Numbered from the stretch's first letter, positions 15,692 through 24,263 are shown. The stretch: DNA of 64,000 bases from Planctomycetota bacterium (GCA_029260735.1 JAJDCR010000089.1:1-64000), one strand, 5' to 3'. Notes: a model not told the origin generated them from the letters alone. Numbers and translations are program-made.

Positions 15692-17540
15692 AAAGAGTCT
15701 CCTCTTTCATCTGAGAAATAAATTGAGCCGGGTTTTTTGATTGAACTAAAGCAGTCCCTACTAAAACAGCGTCGTAACCTAAATGATACATTCGTTGAAC
15801 GTCTTGGGCTGAGTGCAATCCAGATTCAGCGACCTTAGTGATCTCAGAAGGAATGAGAGAAATCAATCTTTCTGAGGTGCTGGAATCTACTTGAAAAGTT
15901 TTGAGGTTACGGTTGTTTACTCCTATAATTTTGGCACCTGCCTGCAGGGCAATTTGGAGCTCCTCTTCGTTATGTACCTCGACTAAAGCATCTAAATTTT
16001 TTTGGTAAGCTTCCTCAAGCAATAGAGCAGTTTTTTCTTGCAGGATACTTACGATGAGAAGAACTGCACTGGCCCCGGCTTGAGCAGATTCTTCTATTTG
16101 CACAGGATGAATCAGAAAATCTTTGCGCAAAATAGGAATATGAGGAAAAGCCTTTCGTACAAGTTTGATGTCTTCCAAGCTCCCGGCAAACTTTGATTCT
16201 TCCGTTAAGATGGATAGAGCAACGCTTCCTCCTTCTATATATTTTTGAGCTAAAGCAACGGGATTATCAATCGAAGCAATTTTTCCTAGACTAGGAGATG
16301 ATCGTTTTATTTCGGCGATCACAGAAACTCCTCTTTGAACTAAAGCTGTTTTGAAAGAAGGAAAATTTGTTTTTGTCTCTTCTTTTTTTGGAGTAAAAAT
16401 TACTTTTAATCTTTGATCTTGGCAGAGTTTTTCCACCTGAATTTCTTTGCGAGAAAGGATACTTTGTAAATCACTGTGGTGTTGATTTACCGTAATGTCA
16501 GAACGAAAGCTTGCTTCATTATTTTTATCTTGGACTTGTTTGTCTTGGGTAAAAGCGATCCAGTTTTCCAGAGTTTCTTTGGCTTGTCCACTCTCAATCG
16601 CTTTTCGAGCCAGCTCAACGCCTTCTTGGTATTCTTTGACTTGGCCAGCTAAATAAATGGCGACACCAGCATTTAAAATCAAGGCATCCGCTATGGCTCC
16701 TTCCCCTTGGGAAAGAGCTTCACGCAATAAACGAGCATTGGTCGGAGCATCTTTTCCTTGCAAATCTTGAAGAGTGCATGGTTTCATTCCTAGCTCATAC
16801 GGATTGATAGTCACATACTCTATTTTTTCTTTTGTCACGAGATACCCATTAGCAGGACCAAGAGGAGTAAGTTCGTCGAGGCCACATCCATGTATAACAA
16901 GGGCCTTTCTTTTCCCCAATTGTTGTAGAGCTTGGGCCATGAGTTTGAGTAGATCCTCTTGACAAACTCCCAGCAATTGATAGGCGGGTCGAGCCGGATT
17001 GAGAAGAGGCCCCAGAAGATTAAACACTGTCCGTAGCCCTAGTCCTCGGCGAATCGGCGAAATATTTTTCAAGACCGGTTGAAAGCGAGGGGCGTACATG
17101 AAGCCAATTCCTATTTTTTCAATAGACTCTTCTACAGCCTCAGGAGATAGATCAAGAGCTATTCCCAGCTCTTCAAGAACATCCGCTGATCCACAAGAGC
17201 TCGACATGGCTCTGTTTCCGTGTTTGGCTACTTTTACTCCGCAAGCGGCTGTTAAAATAGCTGCTCCCGTTGAGATGTTAACTGTGTTTGATCCATCTCC
17301 TCCTGTTCCGCAAGTGTCGATGACCAAGTGATTTGTTTTTACAGGAATAGAGTACTGCTCTAAGGTTTTTGCCATTCCTGCAATTTCGTTGGCAGTTTCC
17401 CCTTTGCTTTTTAGGAGAGCTAAGAAAGCAGCTACTTGGTGGCAATCGCTTCCTTCGATAATTTTTTTCATCGCATCTTGAGCTTCCGTAAAACTTAGGC
17501 TTTGTGAAATTATTAGTTTTTCTAGATAGTTTTTAAGCAT
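15681..17540 (-). CDS. trpDC: Fused anthranilate phosphoribosyltransferase-indole-3-glycerol phosphate synthase
   Basis: The 619-residue bifunctional protein carries TrpD (residues ~1-340) and TrpC (~375-615), joined by a charged linker. TrpD shows DTCGTGGDGSNTVNIST, KHGNRAMSSSCGSADVLE and NISPIRRGLGLRTVFNLLGP. TrpC shows VIAEIKRSSPSLG, ILRKDFLIH, GVNNRNLKTF and VAESGLHS. The start is ATG 17540, backed by GGAGGAATC directly upstream. A 38-residue longer open frame starts inside trpG and lacks homology. The gene overlaps trpG by 19 bp. D-C fusion is less common than the C-F fusion of enterics, and the neighbouring separate trpF is consistent with it. Confidence 0.94.
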   Translation of the reverse strand: MLKNYLEKLIISQSLSFTEAQDAMKKIIEGSDCHQVAAFLALLKSKGETANEIAGMAKTLEQYSIPVKTNHLVIDTCGTGGDGSNTVNISTGAAILTAACGVKVAKHGNRAMSSSCGSADVLEELGIALDLSPEAVEESIEKIGIGFMYAPRFQPVLKNISPIRRGLGLRTVFNLLGPLLNPARPAYQLLGVCQEDLLKLMAQALQQLGKRKALVIHGCGLDELTPLGPANGYLVTKEKIEYVTINPYELGMKPCTLQDLQGKDAPTNARLLREALSQGEGAIADALILNAGVAIYLAGQVKEYQEGVELARKAIESGQAKETLENWIAFTQDKQVQDKNNEASFRSDITVNQHHSDLQSILSRKEIQVEKLCQDQRLKVIFTPKKEETKTNFPSFKTALVQRGVSVIAEIKRSSPSLGKIASIDNPVALAQKYIEGGSVALSILTEESKFAGSLEDIKLVRKAFPHIPILRKDFLIHPVQIEESAQAGASAVLLIVSILQEKTALLLEEAYQKNLDALVEVHNEEELQIALQAGAKIIGVNNRNLKTFQVDSSTSERLISLIPSEITKVAESGLHSAQDVQRMYHLGYDAVLVGTALVQSKNPAQFISQMKEETLCVS

Positions 17541-18136
17541 GATTCCTCCACTTTGGGGCAAGAGAAGTTTTCGACTAAAGAGAGAAAGGACTGGAGTATT
17601 TTGGAACCTTCGGGAGTTAAGATGGACTCTGGATGAAACTGAACTCCATAGCAAGGGTAGTGTAGGTGGCGTATCCCCATTATAGTCCCATCTAAGGTAT
17701 CTGCCTCTACTACTAAGTCAGAAGGAAGGCTTTCTCGCTCGACCGAGAGAGAATGATAGCGACCGGCTGTGAAAGGTAAAGAAACATTAGAGAAAAGCCC
17801 TTGCCTTCGATGGAAAACAGAACAAGTTTTCCCATGAACGAGTTCAGGTGCAATGATGACTTTTCCTCCGAAAGCGGTAGCAATGGCTTGGTGACCTAAG
17901 CAAACTCCTAAAATAGGAATGCTCGAAGCACAAGCGAGGATAATGTCTAAGCAGTTTCCTGCTTTTTCCGGTTTCCCCGGCCCAGGAGAAATCACGATAG
18001 CTTCTGGGGCTAATGCCTTTAATTCTTCTGGAGTGATGACATCGTTGCGGATAACTTCGATCTCTTTTGTCATCACAGCAAAGGCTTGGTATAGGTTGTA
18101 GGTAAAACTATCGTAGTTATCTAAGATGAGTAGCAT
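17522..18136 (-). CDS. trpG: Anthranilate synthase glutamine amidotransferase subunit
   Basis: TrpG releases ammonia from glutamine for TrpE. The 204-residue class I amidotransferase has the nucleophile in GVCLGHQAIA, the oxyanion-strand motif SPGPGKPEKAG and the catalytic His-Glu in GVQFHPESI. It overlaps trpE by 16 bp and trpDC by 19 bp, implying tight translational coupling. Such proteins can also serve as PabA, which cannot be ruled out. Its place directly between trpE and trpDC makes the tryptophan role primary. Confidence 0.95.
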   Translation of the reverse strand: MLLILDNYDSFTYNLYQAFAVMTKEIEVIRNDVITPEELKALAPEAIVISPGPGKPEKAGNCLDIILACASSIPILGVCLGHQAIATAFGGKVIIAPELVHGKTCSVFHRRQGLFSNVSLPFTAGRYHSLSVERESLPSDLVVEADTLDGTIMGIRHLHYPCYGVQFHPESILTPEGSKILQSFLSLVENFSCPKVEESCLKTI

Positions 18137-19611
18137 AATTCTCCTCTTTCTGCCATCTCAATGGCCTTAAGTAAAGCGGCTGCTTTATGCCGTGTTTCGG
18201 CGGCTTCTTTTTCAGGGTCGGAGTCATAAACAATTCCTGCCCCTGCTCTTACAGTAGCTATTCCTTTTTCCATTACGGCCATACGAATAGCAATACAACT
18301 ATCCATGTTTCCTCGATTATCTAAGTATAAAATTGATCCTCCGTAGAGGCCACGAGGGGAAGTCTCCAGCTCATCGATAATCTCCATTGCTCGTATTTTG
18401 GGAGCCCCACTTAGAGTCCCTGCAGGTAAAACTGATTGTATCGCATCCAAAACATCAAAAGAGGGATTCATTTTCCCACTTACTCGGCTATAGAGATGCA
18501 TAACATGAGATAGTTTTTGAATGGAGTGAAGTTCTTTGACCTCGATGCTTCCGGGAAGACAAATTCGACCTAGATCATTTCGAGCGAGATCAACGAGCAT
18601 CATGTGCTCTGCCATTTCTTTAGGATCTGCCAAGAGCTCTTTTTCTAGATCACTGTCATTTTCTTTGTCTCCTCTAGGACGAGTTCCGGCGATGGGAACG
18701 GTTTCGACAAATCCGTCCTTGACTCGGACAAGCCTTTCCGGGGAAGCTCCCACGATAGCCCTTTCTCCTTCTTGTAAATAGAACATGTAAGGAGAAGGAT
18801 TAATCATTCTTAGGGCTCGGTAAACATCAAAAGGCCGAGCTGTACAAGAACATTGAAAACGACGAGAAAGGACTATTTGAAAAGCATCTCCTGCCTTAAT
18901 ATACTCCTTGGCCTGGTTAACCATTTTGGCAAAGGCAGCATCATCAATATCAGGTTGAATGTCTTTTTCAGAAAAAGAAGTTTTTGATGTCTCCTGGGGA
19001 GGTTGAGCGCTTATGATTTGCGAGATTAAACCAGAGATTATTTCACGAGCTTGCTCGTAAGCCTTTTCTATGGACAAAGTGGGGTCAGGGAGATGAGTGA
19101 TAGTTGCGATCTTGCGTAAATGATCAAAAGCGATAATCGTGTCGTAGAAACCAAAAGAAAGATCTGCTTCTTGGCGATTTTCTTGATGACGATCAGGAAT
19201 TTTCTCAAAGAGACGGACACTATCATAGCTTAAGTAACCTAGGGCTCCTCCTATTAAGCTAGGAAGTTCCGGTAGAGCTACCGTTCGCTTTGTTTCTAAA
19301 ATTTTGCGTATTATGGCAAAAGGATCTTCGGTAATTTGCCGAGATACTTTTCCTTCTCGATCGATTAAGGATAGCTCTTTTTCCTTGACTTGAAGACGTA
19401 AGGTGGGATGAAAACCAATAAAGGAATAGCGGCTAGCATCTCCTTCTCCCTCAAGAGAGTCAAGCAGGAAAGAGTCGGGGTTGTTTTCGGCAATCGTTCG
19501 GTAAACTAAAACAGGAGTTAGCATATCAGCCGGAATGGATTGATAAACGGGAACTCGTTGGCCTGTTTTAGAGAGTTCTTGAAAATCTTTGAATTTAAGT
19601 TGGTTAAGCAT
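18121..19611 (-). CDS. trpE: Anthranilate synthase component I
   Basis: TrpE converts chorismate and ammonia to anthranilate, the first committed step. At 496 residues it has an N-terminal regulatory part (LLDSLEGEGDASRYSFIGFHP, where the LLES-type tryptophan feedback site lies). The chorismate-binding catalytic domain follows, with AFQIVLSRRF, PSPYMFYL, IVGASPERLVR, PIAGTRPRG, LVDLARNDLGR, GTLSGAPKIRAMEIID and RAGAGIVYDS. GGAG lies seven bases before the ATG. It is the first structural gene of the operon, downstream of two leader-peptide/terminator units. Confidence 0.96.
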   Translation of the reverse strand: MLNQLKFKDFQELSKTGQRVPVYQSIPADMLTPVLVYRTIAENNPDSFLLDSLEGEGDASRYSFIGFHPTLRLQVKEKELSLIDREGKVSRQITEDPFAIIRKILETKRTVALPELPSLIGGALGYLSYDSVRLFEKIPDRHQENRQEADLSFGFYDTIIAFDHLRKIATITHLPDPTLSIEKAYEQAREIISGLISQIISAQPPQETSKTSFSEKDIQPDIDDAAFAKMVNQAKEYIKAGDAFQIVLSRRFQCSCTARPFDVYRALRMINPSPYMFYLQEGERAIVGASPERLVRVKDGFVETVPIAGTRPRGDKENDSDLEKELLADPKEMAEHMMLVDLARNDLGRICLPGSIEVKELHSIQKLSHVMHLYSRVSGKMNPSFDVLDAIQSVLPAGTLSGAPKIRAMEIIDELETSPRGLYGGSILYLDNRGNMDSCIAIRMAVMEKGIATVRAGAGIVYDSDPEKEAAETRHKAAALLKAIEMAERGELCYSS

Positions 19612-19650
19612 AGTTTTCTCCAGAGAAGATAGACGTTCTCTAGAAGAAAC

Positions 19651-19677
19651 AAAAGTGCGTTCTCCCAGAGAACGCGC
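19651..19677 (-). terminator. trp attenuator 2: terminator hairpin before trpE
   Basis: GCGTTCTC (19657-19664) and GAGAACGC (19668-19675) form an eight-bp stem with a three-base loop, extendable by two pairs. On the minus strand it is followed by ACTTTTGTTT. A competing antiterminator is visible: minus-strand CCCAG (plus 19689-19693), directly after the stop of leader peptide 2, can pair with CTGGG (plus 19664-19668) and break this stem. Confidence 0.75.
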
Positions 19678-19693
19678 TTAAAAAATACCTGGG

Positions 19694-19801
19694 TTAAAAA
19701 AATGAAGACAGAGCGGCTCTCTTAGTTAAGATAAACCAGCGCCACCAAAGTGAGGAAAAAAGAGAAGAAAAAAGAAAGGTGTATTTTTTGGGTGAGAGCA
19801 T
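19694..19801 (-). CDS. trp leader peptide 2 (WWRW)
   Basis: The 35-codon open frame begins MLSPKKYT and has the core SSLWWRWF, three Trp codons in four positions, before ending at TAA (19694-19696). AGGAG (plus 19810-19814) lies eight bases before the ATG. The stop abuts the antiterminator strand of the hairpin at 19651-19677. A ribosome that finishes the peptide would mask it and allow termination, while stalling at Trp codons would free it. This is the classical attenuation arrangement. The peptide is presumed to have no other function. Confidence 0.8.
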   Translation of the reverse strand: MLSPKKYTFLFSSLFSSLWWRWFILTKRAALSSFF

Positions 19802-19872
19802 TTCTCAAACTCCTGGTTAAAGATGCCCTCTTCGAAGCGGTTTTATTTTTTTGGTGTGTTTTAAATTAGAGC

Positions 19873-19902
19873 AAAAAAAAACGCGTCCGAAGAGGACGCG
19901 TT
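19873..19902 (-). terminator. trp attenuator 1: first terminator of the trp leader
   Basis: AACGCGTCC (19880-19888) pairs with GGACGCGTT (19894-19902) with a five-base loop. The minus strand continues into a run of eight or more T. Minus-strand AAGAGGAC (plus 19939-19946), which begins at the stop codon of leader peptide 1, is perfectly complementary to GTCCTCTT (plus 19890-19897) inside this terminator and can act as antiterminator. Confidence 0.88.
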
Positions 19903-19944
19903 CTTAGAATTCTATTTACTGAAACAAAACGACAAGCGGTCCTC

Positions 19945-20001
19945 TTAGAAGAGATGCCAGCCTTGCCAAAATAATGTTTGAGTGAATAGATTCGTGTTCA
20001 T
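19945..20001 (-). CDS. trpL: trp leader peptide 1 (WQGW)
   Basis: The 18-residue peptide MNTNLFTQTLFWQGWHLF has two Trp codons separated by two residues. It has an AGGAA site nine bases upstream and lies about 33 nt after the expected start point of the sigma-70 promoter at 20041-20069. The stop overlaps the strand that can form the antiterminator with the terminator at 19873-19902. Peptide, spacing and alternative structures together make this a typical TrpL. Confidence 0.88.
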   Translation of the reverse strand: MNTNLFTQTLFWQGWHLF

Positions 20002-20040
20002 AACTTGATTCCTGAGATAAATGTTTTTTGTTCTATTTTT

Positions 20041-20069
20041 AGCATAGGTTATAAAAAAAACATTGTCAA
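20041..20069 (-). promoter_or_regulatory. Sigma-70 promoter of the trp operon
   Basis: Read on the minus strand, TTGACA (plus 20064-20069) and TATGCT (plus 20041-20046) are exactly 17 bp apart. Transcription would start near 20034 and run through leader peptide 1. No Trp-repressor-like palindrome was recognised. The promoter lies only ~50 bp past the end of the histidine kinase gene. Confidence 0.85.
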
Positions 20070-20116
20070 GAAAGAATTTTTATTTTTTTTCAGGAATTCT
20101 CTAATGCTTGTCTAGA

Positions 20117-21088
20117 TTAGATTATTTCTTCCATCATCTCTAAAGGTATTTTTATAGTAAAACAAGCTCCACCTAGAGGAGAATTAGAAACTACAATGAA
20201 GCCCTGGTGAAAACTAGCACAAGCTTTTGCTGCCATTAGTCCTAGTCCATTACCTTTTTTCTTTGTCGTATAGAAAGGAGTAAAAATTTCATCTTTTTTA
20301 TCCTTAGGAATTCCAGGACCACTATCGTGAACCTCAATTAATGCCATGTTTCTTTCTATCTGTAAAACAACTTTGATTTTTTCTTGAGAAGGCATAGATT
20401 CAGCTGAGTTAAGAATTAGATTAAAGAGCATTCCTCGGATCAATTCAGAATTACCCTTTATATGAACAGGAACCTCTGGAGTTTCTATCTGAGTAGAGCA
20501 AAAAGAGACTGTTTTATGAGATTGTGCTAGCTGAAAAGCTTCCTTTGTCACTTCAACCAAGTCTATTTGAGAAAGTTCGTATTCCATTCCTTTAGAAGCG
20601 GTATTCATGAGTCGCTGGGAGAGTTTTTCAATTCCATCAACAGTTTTTTGGAGAACTTCAATTCCTTCTTCTTGGTCTTCTTGGATAGCTTCTAGGCTCC
20701 AAAGAGCCACTCCTAGTAGGTTCTTGATATCATGGGCAATAGAAGAGGCCATCACTCCGGCAATAGCTCGCTGCTCTAACATCATAATAGTTTTTTGGTC
20801 GCTTAAAATTTTTTCTGCTTGCTCTTGCACAGTAGATAGAGTTATCTTGGAAAAAATCAATAGCATCATAGCTGTGAAAAAGACGGATAAAGTCCCCTTA
20901 ATAATTTCCATTTTTTCGAGCTCTAAAGTCGAGTTTGAAAATTTTGCTGCCAAAGAGGAAGAGCCCCAAATATAGCATAAAAAAAATAATAAATAAGCGG
21001 ATGTTAAAAAGAGAGAGACTTTCCAGGGAGAAAACGCAATCGAATTTTTTGTAAAGATAAACGAATGAAATAGTTTCTTGAGTTTCAT
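20117..21088 (-). CDS. Membrane sensor histidine kinase
   Basis: The 323-residue protein has two N-terminal transmembrane helices (about 20-42 and 62-84) with a short outer loop. A coiled segment leads to the phosphoacceptor block SSIAHDIKN (His ~118). The ATPase domain follows: N-box NLILNSAESM, G1 DSGPGIP, F-box FTPFYTTKKKGNG and G2 GLGLMAAKACA. ATG 21088 is preferred over GTG 21094 because AAGGGGG is spaced seven bases from it. No response regulator is adjacent, so this is an orphan kinase. The tiny periplasmic loop suggests an intramembrane or cytoplasmic signal. The trp operon starts directly downstream but has its own promoter. Confidence 0.9.
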   Translation of the reverse strand: MKLKKLFHSFIFTKNSIAFSPWKVSLFLTSAYLLFFLCYIWGSSSLAAKFSNSTLELEKMEIIKGTLSVFFTAMMLLIFSKITLSTVQEQAEKILSDQKTIMMLEQRAIAGVMASSIAHDIKNLLGVALWSLEAIQEDQEEGIEVLQKTVDGIEKLSQRLMNTASKGMEYELSQIDLVEVTKEAFQLAQSHKTVSFCSTQIETPEVPVHIKGNSELIRGMLFNLILNSAESMPSQEKIKVVLQIERNMALIEVHDSGPGIPKDKKDEIFTPFYTTKKKGNGLGLMAAKACASFHQGFIVVSNSPLGGACFTIKIPLEMMEEII

Positions 21089-21289
21089 CCCCACCCCCTT
21101 AGGACTCCATTATAATAAGTGCATCATTATAATCGTCTCAATTTTCCAAATGAAATCTATAGTTTAGTAGTAATTGATTAAAAAAGCGAATCGAACTTCT
21201 TTGAATAGGTACATACCTAGAAATCTTTTTCTTGATAGAGTTGCGTTAAAAACAATTGATAAACTGTCAGGATTAGAACCTTTGACATG

Positions 21290-22375
21290 CTATTTTAGTA
21301 ATTTTTTTACTTTTGGGATAGTCAGTAGCTTTTTGTATATTTTCTCGGCAAAGTGCCGATTGCCTTTTTCGTTATAATGCCCTGCCGAATAAAGGTAGTT
21401 CTTTATCGTTTTTGGAATAAAAAGAGTTAGCATCTCTTTGTGAGATAAAGATTGAAAAGGGCCAATTAAATCAAGGTATATCCAGTTTTCTTTTTTTGCG
21501 TGTTCTTTTAGATATTTTCGCCAAAATTCAGACTCTCTTAATTTTTCATGATCTCCTTTTACGGGTAAATGGATTATGACCAAGGTTCTATTAGATTCTT
21601 CATTCGTTTGTTGTAGTCTTTTGAGTATGGCGATAAAAAGAGATTTCATCTCATCCCTTTTAGGATGAGTTTTATTTTTTTGTTTTGGAAGTTTTTTTGA
21701 AATAGATTGGAATAAACGATAGGTATGCAGGTTTTCTAGTAAATATGGCTTATTCTCTTTAGCTTTTCTTACAACGAGTTTTCCATTATCAATCTTCATT
21801 TTTGGTTTAGAGTAACCAGCAAGGGAATCTTTCGCCGCTCGGTATATATCCCAGGTAATAAAGTTAAATAGACAAATGTTATGCTCTAGTTTAACCCCAT
21901 CTCTTAAATACCATAAATATGCTTGATCTACTCCATAACCACCTTGTCCCATATTGACAACTTCCCAAATAGAATTCATTTCACCTAGATGATGGCACCA
22001 AGTCTCATTATTAGCTACACCATAGCCGAGCGTAAAGGAATCTCCACAGGATATAATTCGCAATTTTTTAATCGGGATCTTTAGTGAAATGGGATAGTCA
22101 CTACGAAATCGTTGCGAATTGATTTTTAAATATTTATTTTGACCATACATGTCTTTGTTATAGAAATGGGGTAAATTAATCCAGCCCAAGTCTTTATCAA
22201 ACTCGGTGTGCAGTTTTTCAGCAACAATATGAGTACGGTCACTCCTGCTAAATAAGGTTGGATAAAAGTATTTTGTGCATGCCAAAATGCCCTCCACCAA
22301 AATTAACATAAAGATAAACATGATACTTAGAAATAGTACTATTTTCAATATACGTTTTTTGGTTACTTTAGACAT
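21290..22375 (-). CDS. Membrane-anchored SGNH/GDSL-type hydrolase
   Basis: Of 361 residues, the first ~35 include one transmembrane helix (IVLFLSIMFIFMLILVEGIL), with the rest outside. Block I is SCGDSFTLGYG with the nucleophile Ser. A block II-type Gly follows in VVNMGQGGYG. The C-terminal block is SAGHYNEKGNRHFAE with the catalytic His. The GHYNxxGN ending is typical of SGNH proteins acting on acetylated polysaccharides and of AlgX/AlgJ-like transferases, but the substrate is unknown. It starts 32 bp after the secreted repeat protein, so the two probably form an operon working at the cell surface. Confidence 0.78.
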   Translation of the reverse strand: MSKVTKKRILKIVLFLSIMFIFMLILVEGILACTKYFYPTLFSRSDRTHIVAEKLHTEFDKDLGWINLPHFYNKDMYGQNKYLKINSQRFRSDYPISLKIPIKKLRIISCGDSFTLGYGVANNETWCHHLGEMNSIWEVVNMGQGGYGVDQAYLWYLRDGVKLEHNICLFNFITWDIYRAAKDSLAGYSKPKMKIDNGKLVVRKAKENKPYLLENLHTYRLFQSISKKLPKQKNKTHPKRDEMKSLFIAILKRLQQTNEESNRTLVIIHLPVKGDHEKLRESEFWRKYLKEHAKKENWIYLDLIGPFQSLSHKEMLTLFIPKTIKNYLYSAGHYNEKGNRHFAEKIYKKLLTIPKVKKLLK

Positions 22376-22407
22376 AATTTTTCTTGGCTAATAGAGCTTT
22401 CTTGCAC

Positions 22408-23574
22408 CTACTTTACAGGATAGGTTGTTCTTCTGGCATCGGAAATAGCGAAGCTTCTTCCTGATTTTCGATAAAGGATTTCACTGCCTGGTTTACCGTC
22501 ATCGTCGCTAATATCGATCAACGACCATTGCCTTGCTGTTGTGTAGCTTCGTGTTCTGCCATCATGATCGCAAATAACAATTATTTGTTGTCCGGCATTG
22601 ATCGCTATTTCATGGCCAGGTTTTCCATCGGTATCAGTGACTCCTCCTCGAAGTAAAGCCCAGTTCGGATAATTACCACCAATAGCATATTGCTTAGTCG
22701 TTTTTTGGCGATCGTTGACTATACGAATAAAGCTTCCGATATTAAAAACTAATTCGTTTCCAGGATTTCCGTCGGTATCGACAACTCCTCCTCGAAGTAA
22801 AGCCCAGCTTCCATTTGAGATACTGTAATGTCTTTTGGCTTTAAAGTTACCAGAGTAGACCCTAATTTGTTTTCCCAAATTAAAGACAGCTTCTGCTCCC
22901 GGCTCTCCATCTGTTTCGATAAAAAAATCCTGCAAAATAGCCCAACTTCCGTTTGAAATAAAGTGGCTTCGACTATCACGAAAGTGGTCATAAATTATTT
23001 TAATACTCTTGCCTATGTTGAAAGCAATTTCGTTTCCTGGTTGATTATCAATATCTCGCACTCCGCCGCGCAAAAGAGCCCAACTTCCTGTGTGGATTTG
23101 ATAGCTCCTAGTTTGTCCAGTCCGGTCAGAGATGATTTTGATGCTTCGCCCAATGTTAAATACCATTTCTAAACCATCTTCTCCATTGGTATCGGTAACA
23201 CCTTCTCGCAGTAGAGCCCAGCTTCCGTTAGTTATACTGTAGCTACGATATCCCCCATTTCCTTGTTGGATATCAACAGTGCGGCCTCGGTTGTATACTT
23301 TTTGCTCTTGTCCATCTCCATTCAAGTCCCAACTTCCCATGAGAACTTTAGCTTGGGCTTGCCAAACATTTTCATTGTAGGTATGCCCAGGCTCACTTTG
23401 AGCTTGAATCTCTTTCATAGAAAGAGGTTTTTCGGGAGAGAATTCTTGGTGGTTGATTTTATTTTCGCCCGCATCAAAAGAGCCGAGAACCCCAATTTCA
23501 GGAGTATCCTGAGCAGATACAGATGCTATTGAAAATAAAATAATGTAAAGGGAGAAGTAGAAAAAGCTTCTCAT
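22408..23574 (-). CDS. Secreted seven-repeat protein, probable beta-propeller
   Basis: The 388-residue protein has a signal peptide cleaved near SVSA-QDT. After ~85 residues it contains seven ~45-residue repeats. Each starts GSWALLRGGV (or a variant), continues with an acidic turn such as DTDGNPGNE and a strand such as FNIGKSIKII, and ends in RSYSI. Seven copies with Asp-rich turns suggest a seven-bladed propeller with calcium sites, akin to FG-GAP/VCBS repeats. That fold is inferred. A very strong AGGAGG site and a promoter at 23624-23652 lie upstream. It is co-transcribed with the SGNH hydrolase and may be its binding partner. Confidence 0.75.
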   Translation of the reverse strand: MRSFFYFSLYIILFSIASVSAQDTPEIGVLGSFDAGENKINHQEFSPEKPLSMKEIQAQSEPGHTYNENVWQAQAKVLMGSWDLNGDGQEQKVYNRGRTVDIQQGNGGYRSYSITNGSWALLREGVTDTNGEDGLEMVFNIGRSIKIISDRTGQTRSYQIHTGSWALLRGGVRDIDNQPGNEIAFNIGKSIKIIYDHFRDSRSHFISNGSWAILQDFFIETDGEPGAEAVFNLGKQIRVYSGNFKAKRHYSISNGSWALLRGGVVDTDGNPGNELVFNIGSFIRIVNDRQKTTKQYAIGGNYPNWALLRGGVTDTDGKPGHEIAINAGQQIIVICDHDGRTRSYTTARQWSLIDISDDDGKPGSEILYRKSGRSFAISDARRTTYPVK

Positions 23575-23623
23575 GGCGACCTCCTTGTGTTTTTTTCGAT
23601 AATTTCTGATTTATTCTCTAACT

Positions 23624-23652
23624 ATTTTAGCTGGAACTTGTTTTTTTGGCAA
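23624..23652 (-). promoter_or_regulatory. Candidate sigma-70 promoter of the repeat protein operon
   Basis: On the minus strand, TTGCCA (plus 23647-23652) and TAAAAT (plus 23624-23629) are 17 bp apart. They lie about 50 bp before the ATG of the secreted repeat protein. Confidence 0.5.
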
Positions 23653-23696
23653 GGAATTTTGGTAATGAACAGAAATAAGTGCATAAAGAACTTACT

Positions 23697-24263
23697 TTAA
23701 GATAAAAAAACAGTTTTTAAAGGAGCGTAATGAATTTTTCCTTCGACAAAGTGGCTTTCAAATAAAACTAACTGGTTTACGAGGCAAGGCCCTAGAGTAA
23801 ATTCACCTTGCTCTTCTAAAATTTCAGCTAAAGACTCAGGAAGCTTTTCTCTTTTATTGGCTCTTCCTATGGTAACATGAGGCGTGTAATTTAGCCCTTT
23901 TTCAGGAGAAAGACTCAAAGCAATCATGGACTTCTCCACCTCTTTCTGAAAACTTTGCACCCTCTCTTCTTCTTCTTTTACTCCCAGCCAAAAAACTCTT
24001 GCTTTTTCTACCTTAGGGAAAACACCAATCCCTGTAAAACTCAAGGGGAAAGCTTTTTCTGAAGCAAAGCTTTCTAAACTATCGCTAATTTGAGCAATTA
24101 AATCCGTGGAGGTGTCTCCTATAAATTTTAGAGTTATGTGAAAATTTTTAGGGGTTTCCCAGCGTATACCTGTTTCAACAGCCTTTTGCACATTTTTTTG
24201 AACTTGACTCAGTTTTGTCTGAAGTTCCTCGTCAAAGCCTAAAGCAATAAAGCATCTTTTCAT
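23697..24263 (-). CDS. thpR: RNA 2',3'-cyclic phosphodiesterase (2H family)
   Basis: The 188-residue protein has the two HxTx motifs of the 2H phosphoesterases: FHITLKF (His42) and YTPHVTIGRA (His ~130). This is the usual length and spacing for ThpR/LigT. These proteins hydrolyse 2',3'-cyclic phosphates on RNA ends; older annotations call them 2'-5' RNA ligases. ATG 24263 begins MKRCFIALGF, which matches family starts. A 35-residue longer open frame is hydrophobic and would falsely suggest a membrane anchor. GGAAA lies just upstream. It is divergent from the GspE-like gene. Confidence 0.9.
   Translation of the reverse strand: MKRCFIALGFDEELQTKLSQVQKNVQKAVETGIRWETPKNFHITLKFIGDTSTDLIAQISDSLESFASEKAFPLSFTGIGVFPKVEKARVFWLGVKEEEERVQSFQKEVEKSMIALSLSPEKGLNYTPHVTIGRANKREKLPESLAEILEEQGEFTLGPCLVNQLVLFESHFVEGKIHYAPLKTVFLS

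Noticed and set aside
17541..17654. 38-residue N-terminal extension of the TrpDC protein
   Set aside because: It lies inside trpG in another frame with no homology. GGAGG just before 17540 fixes the start.
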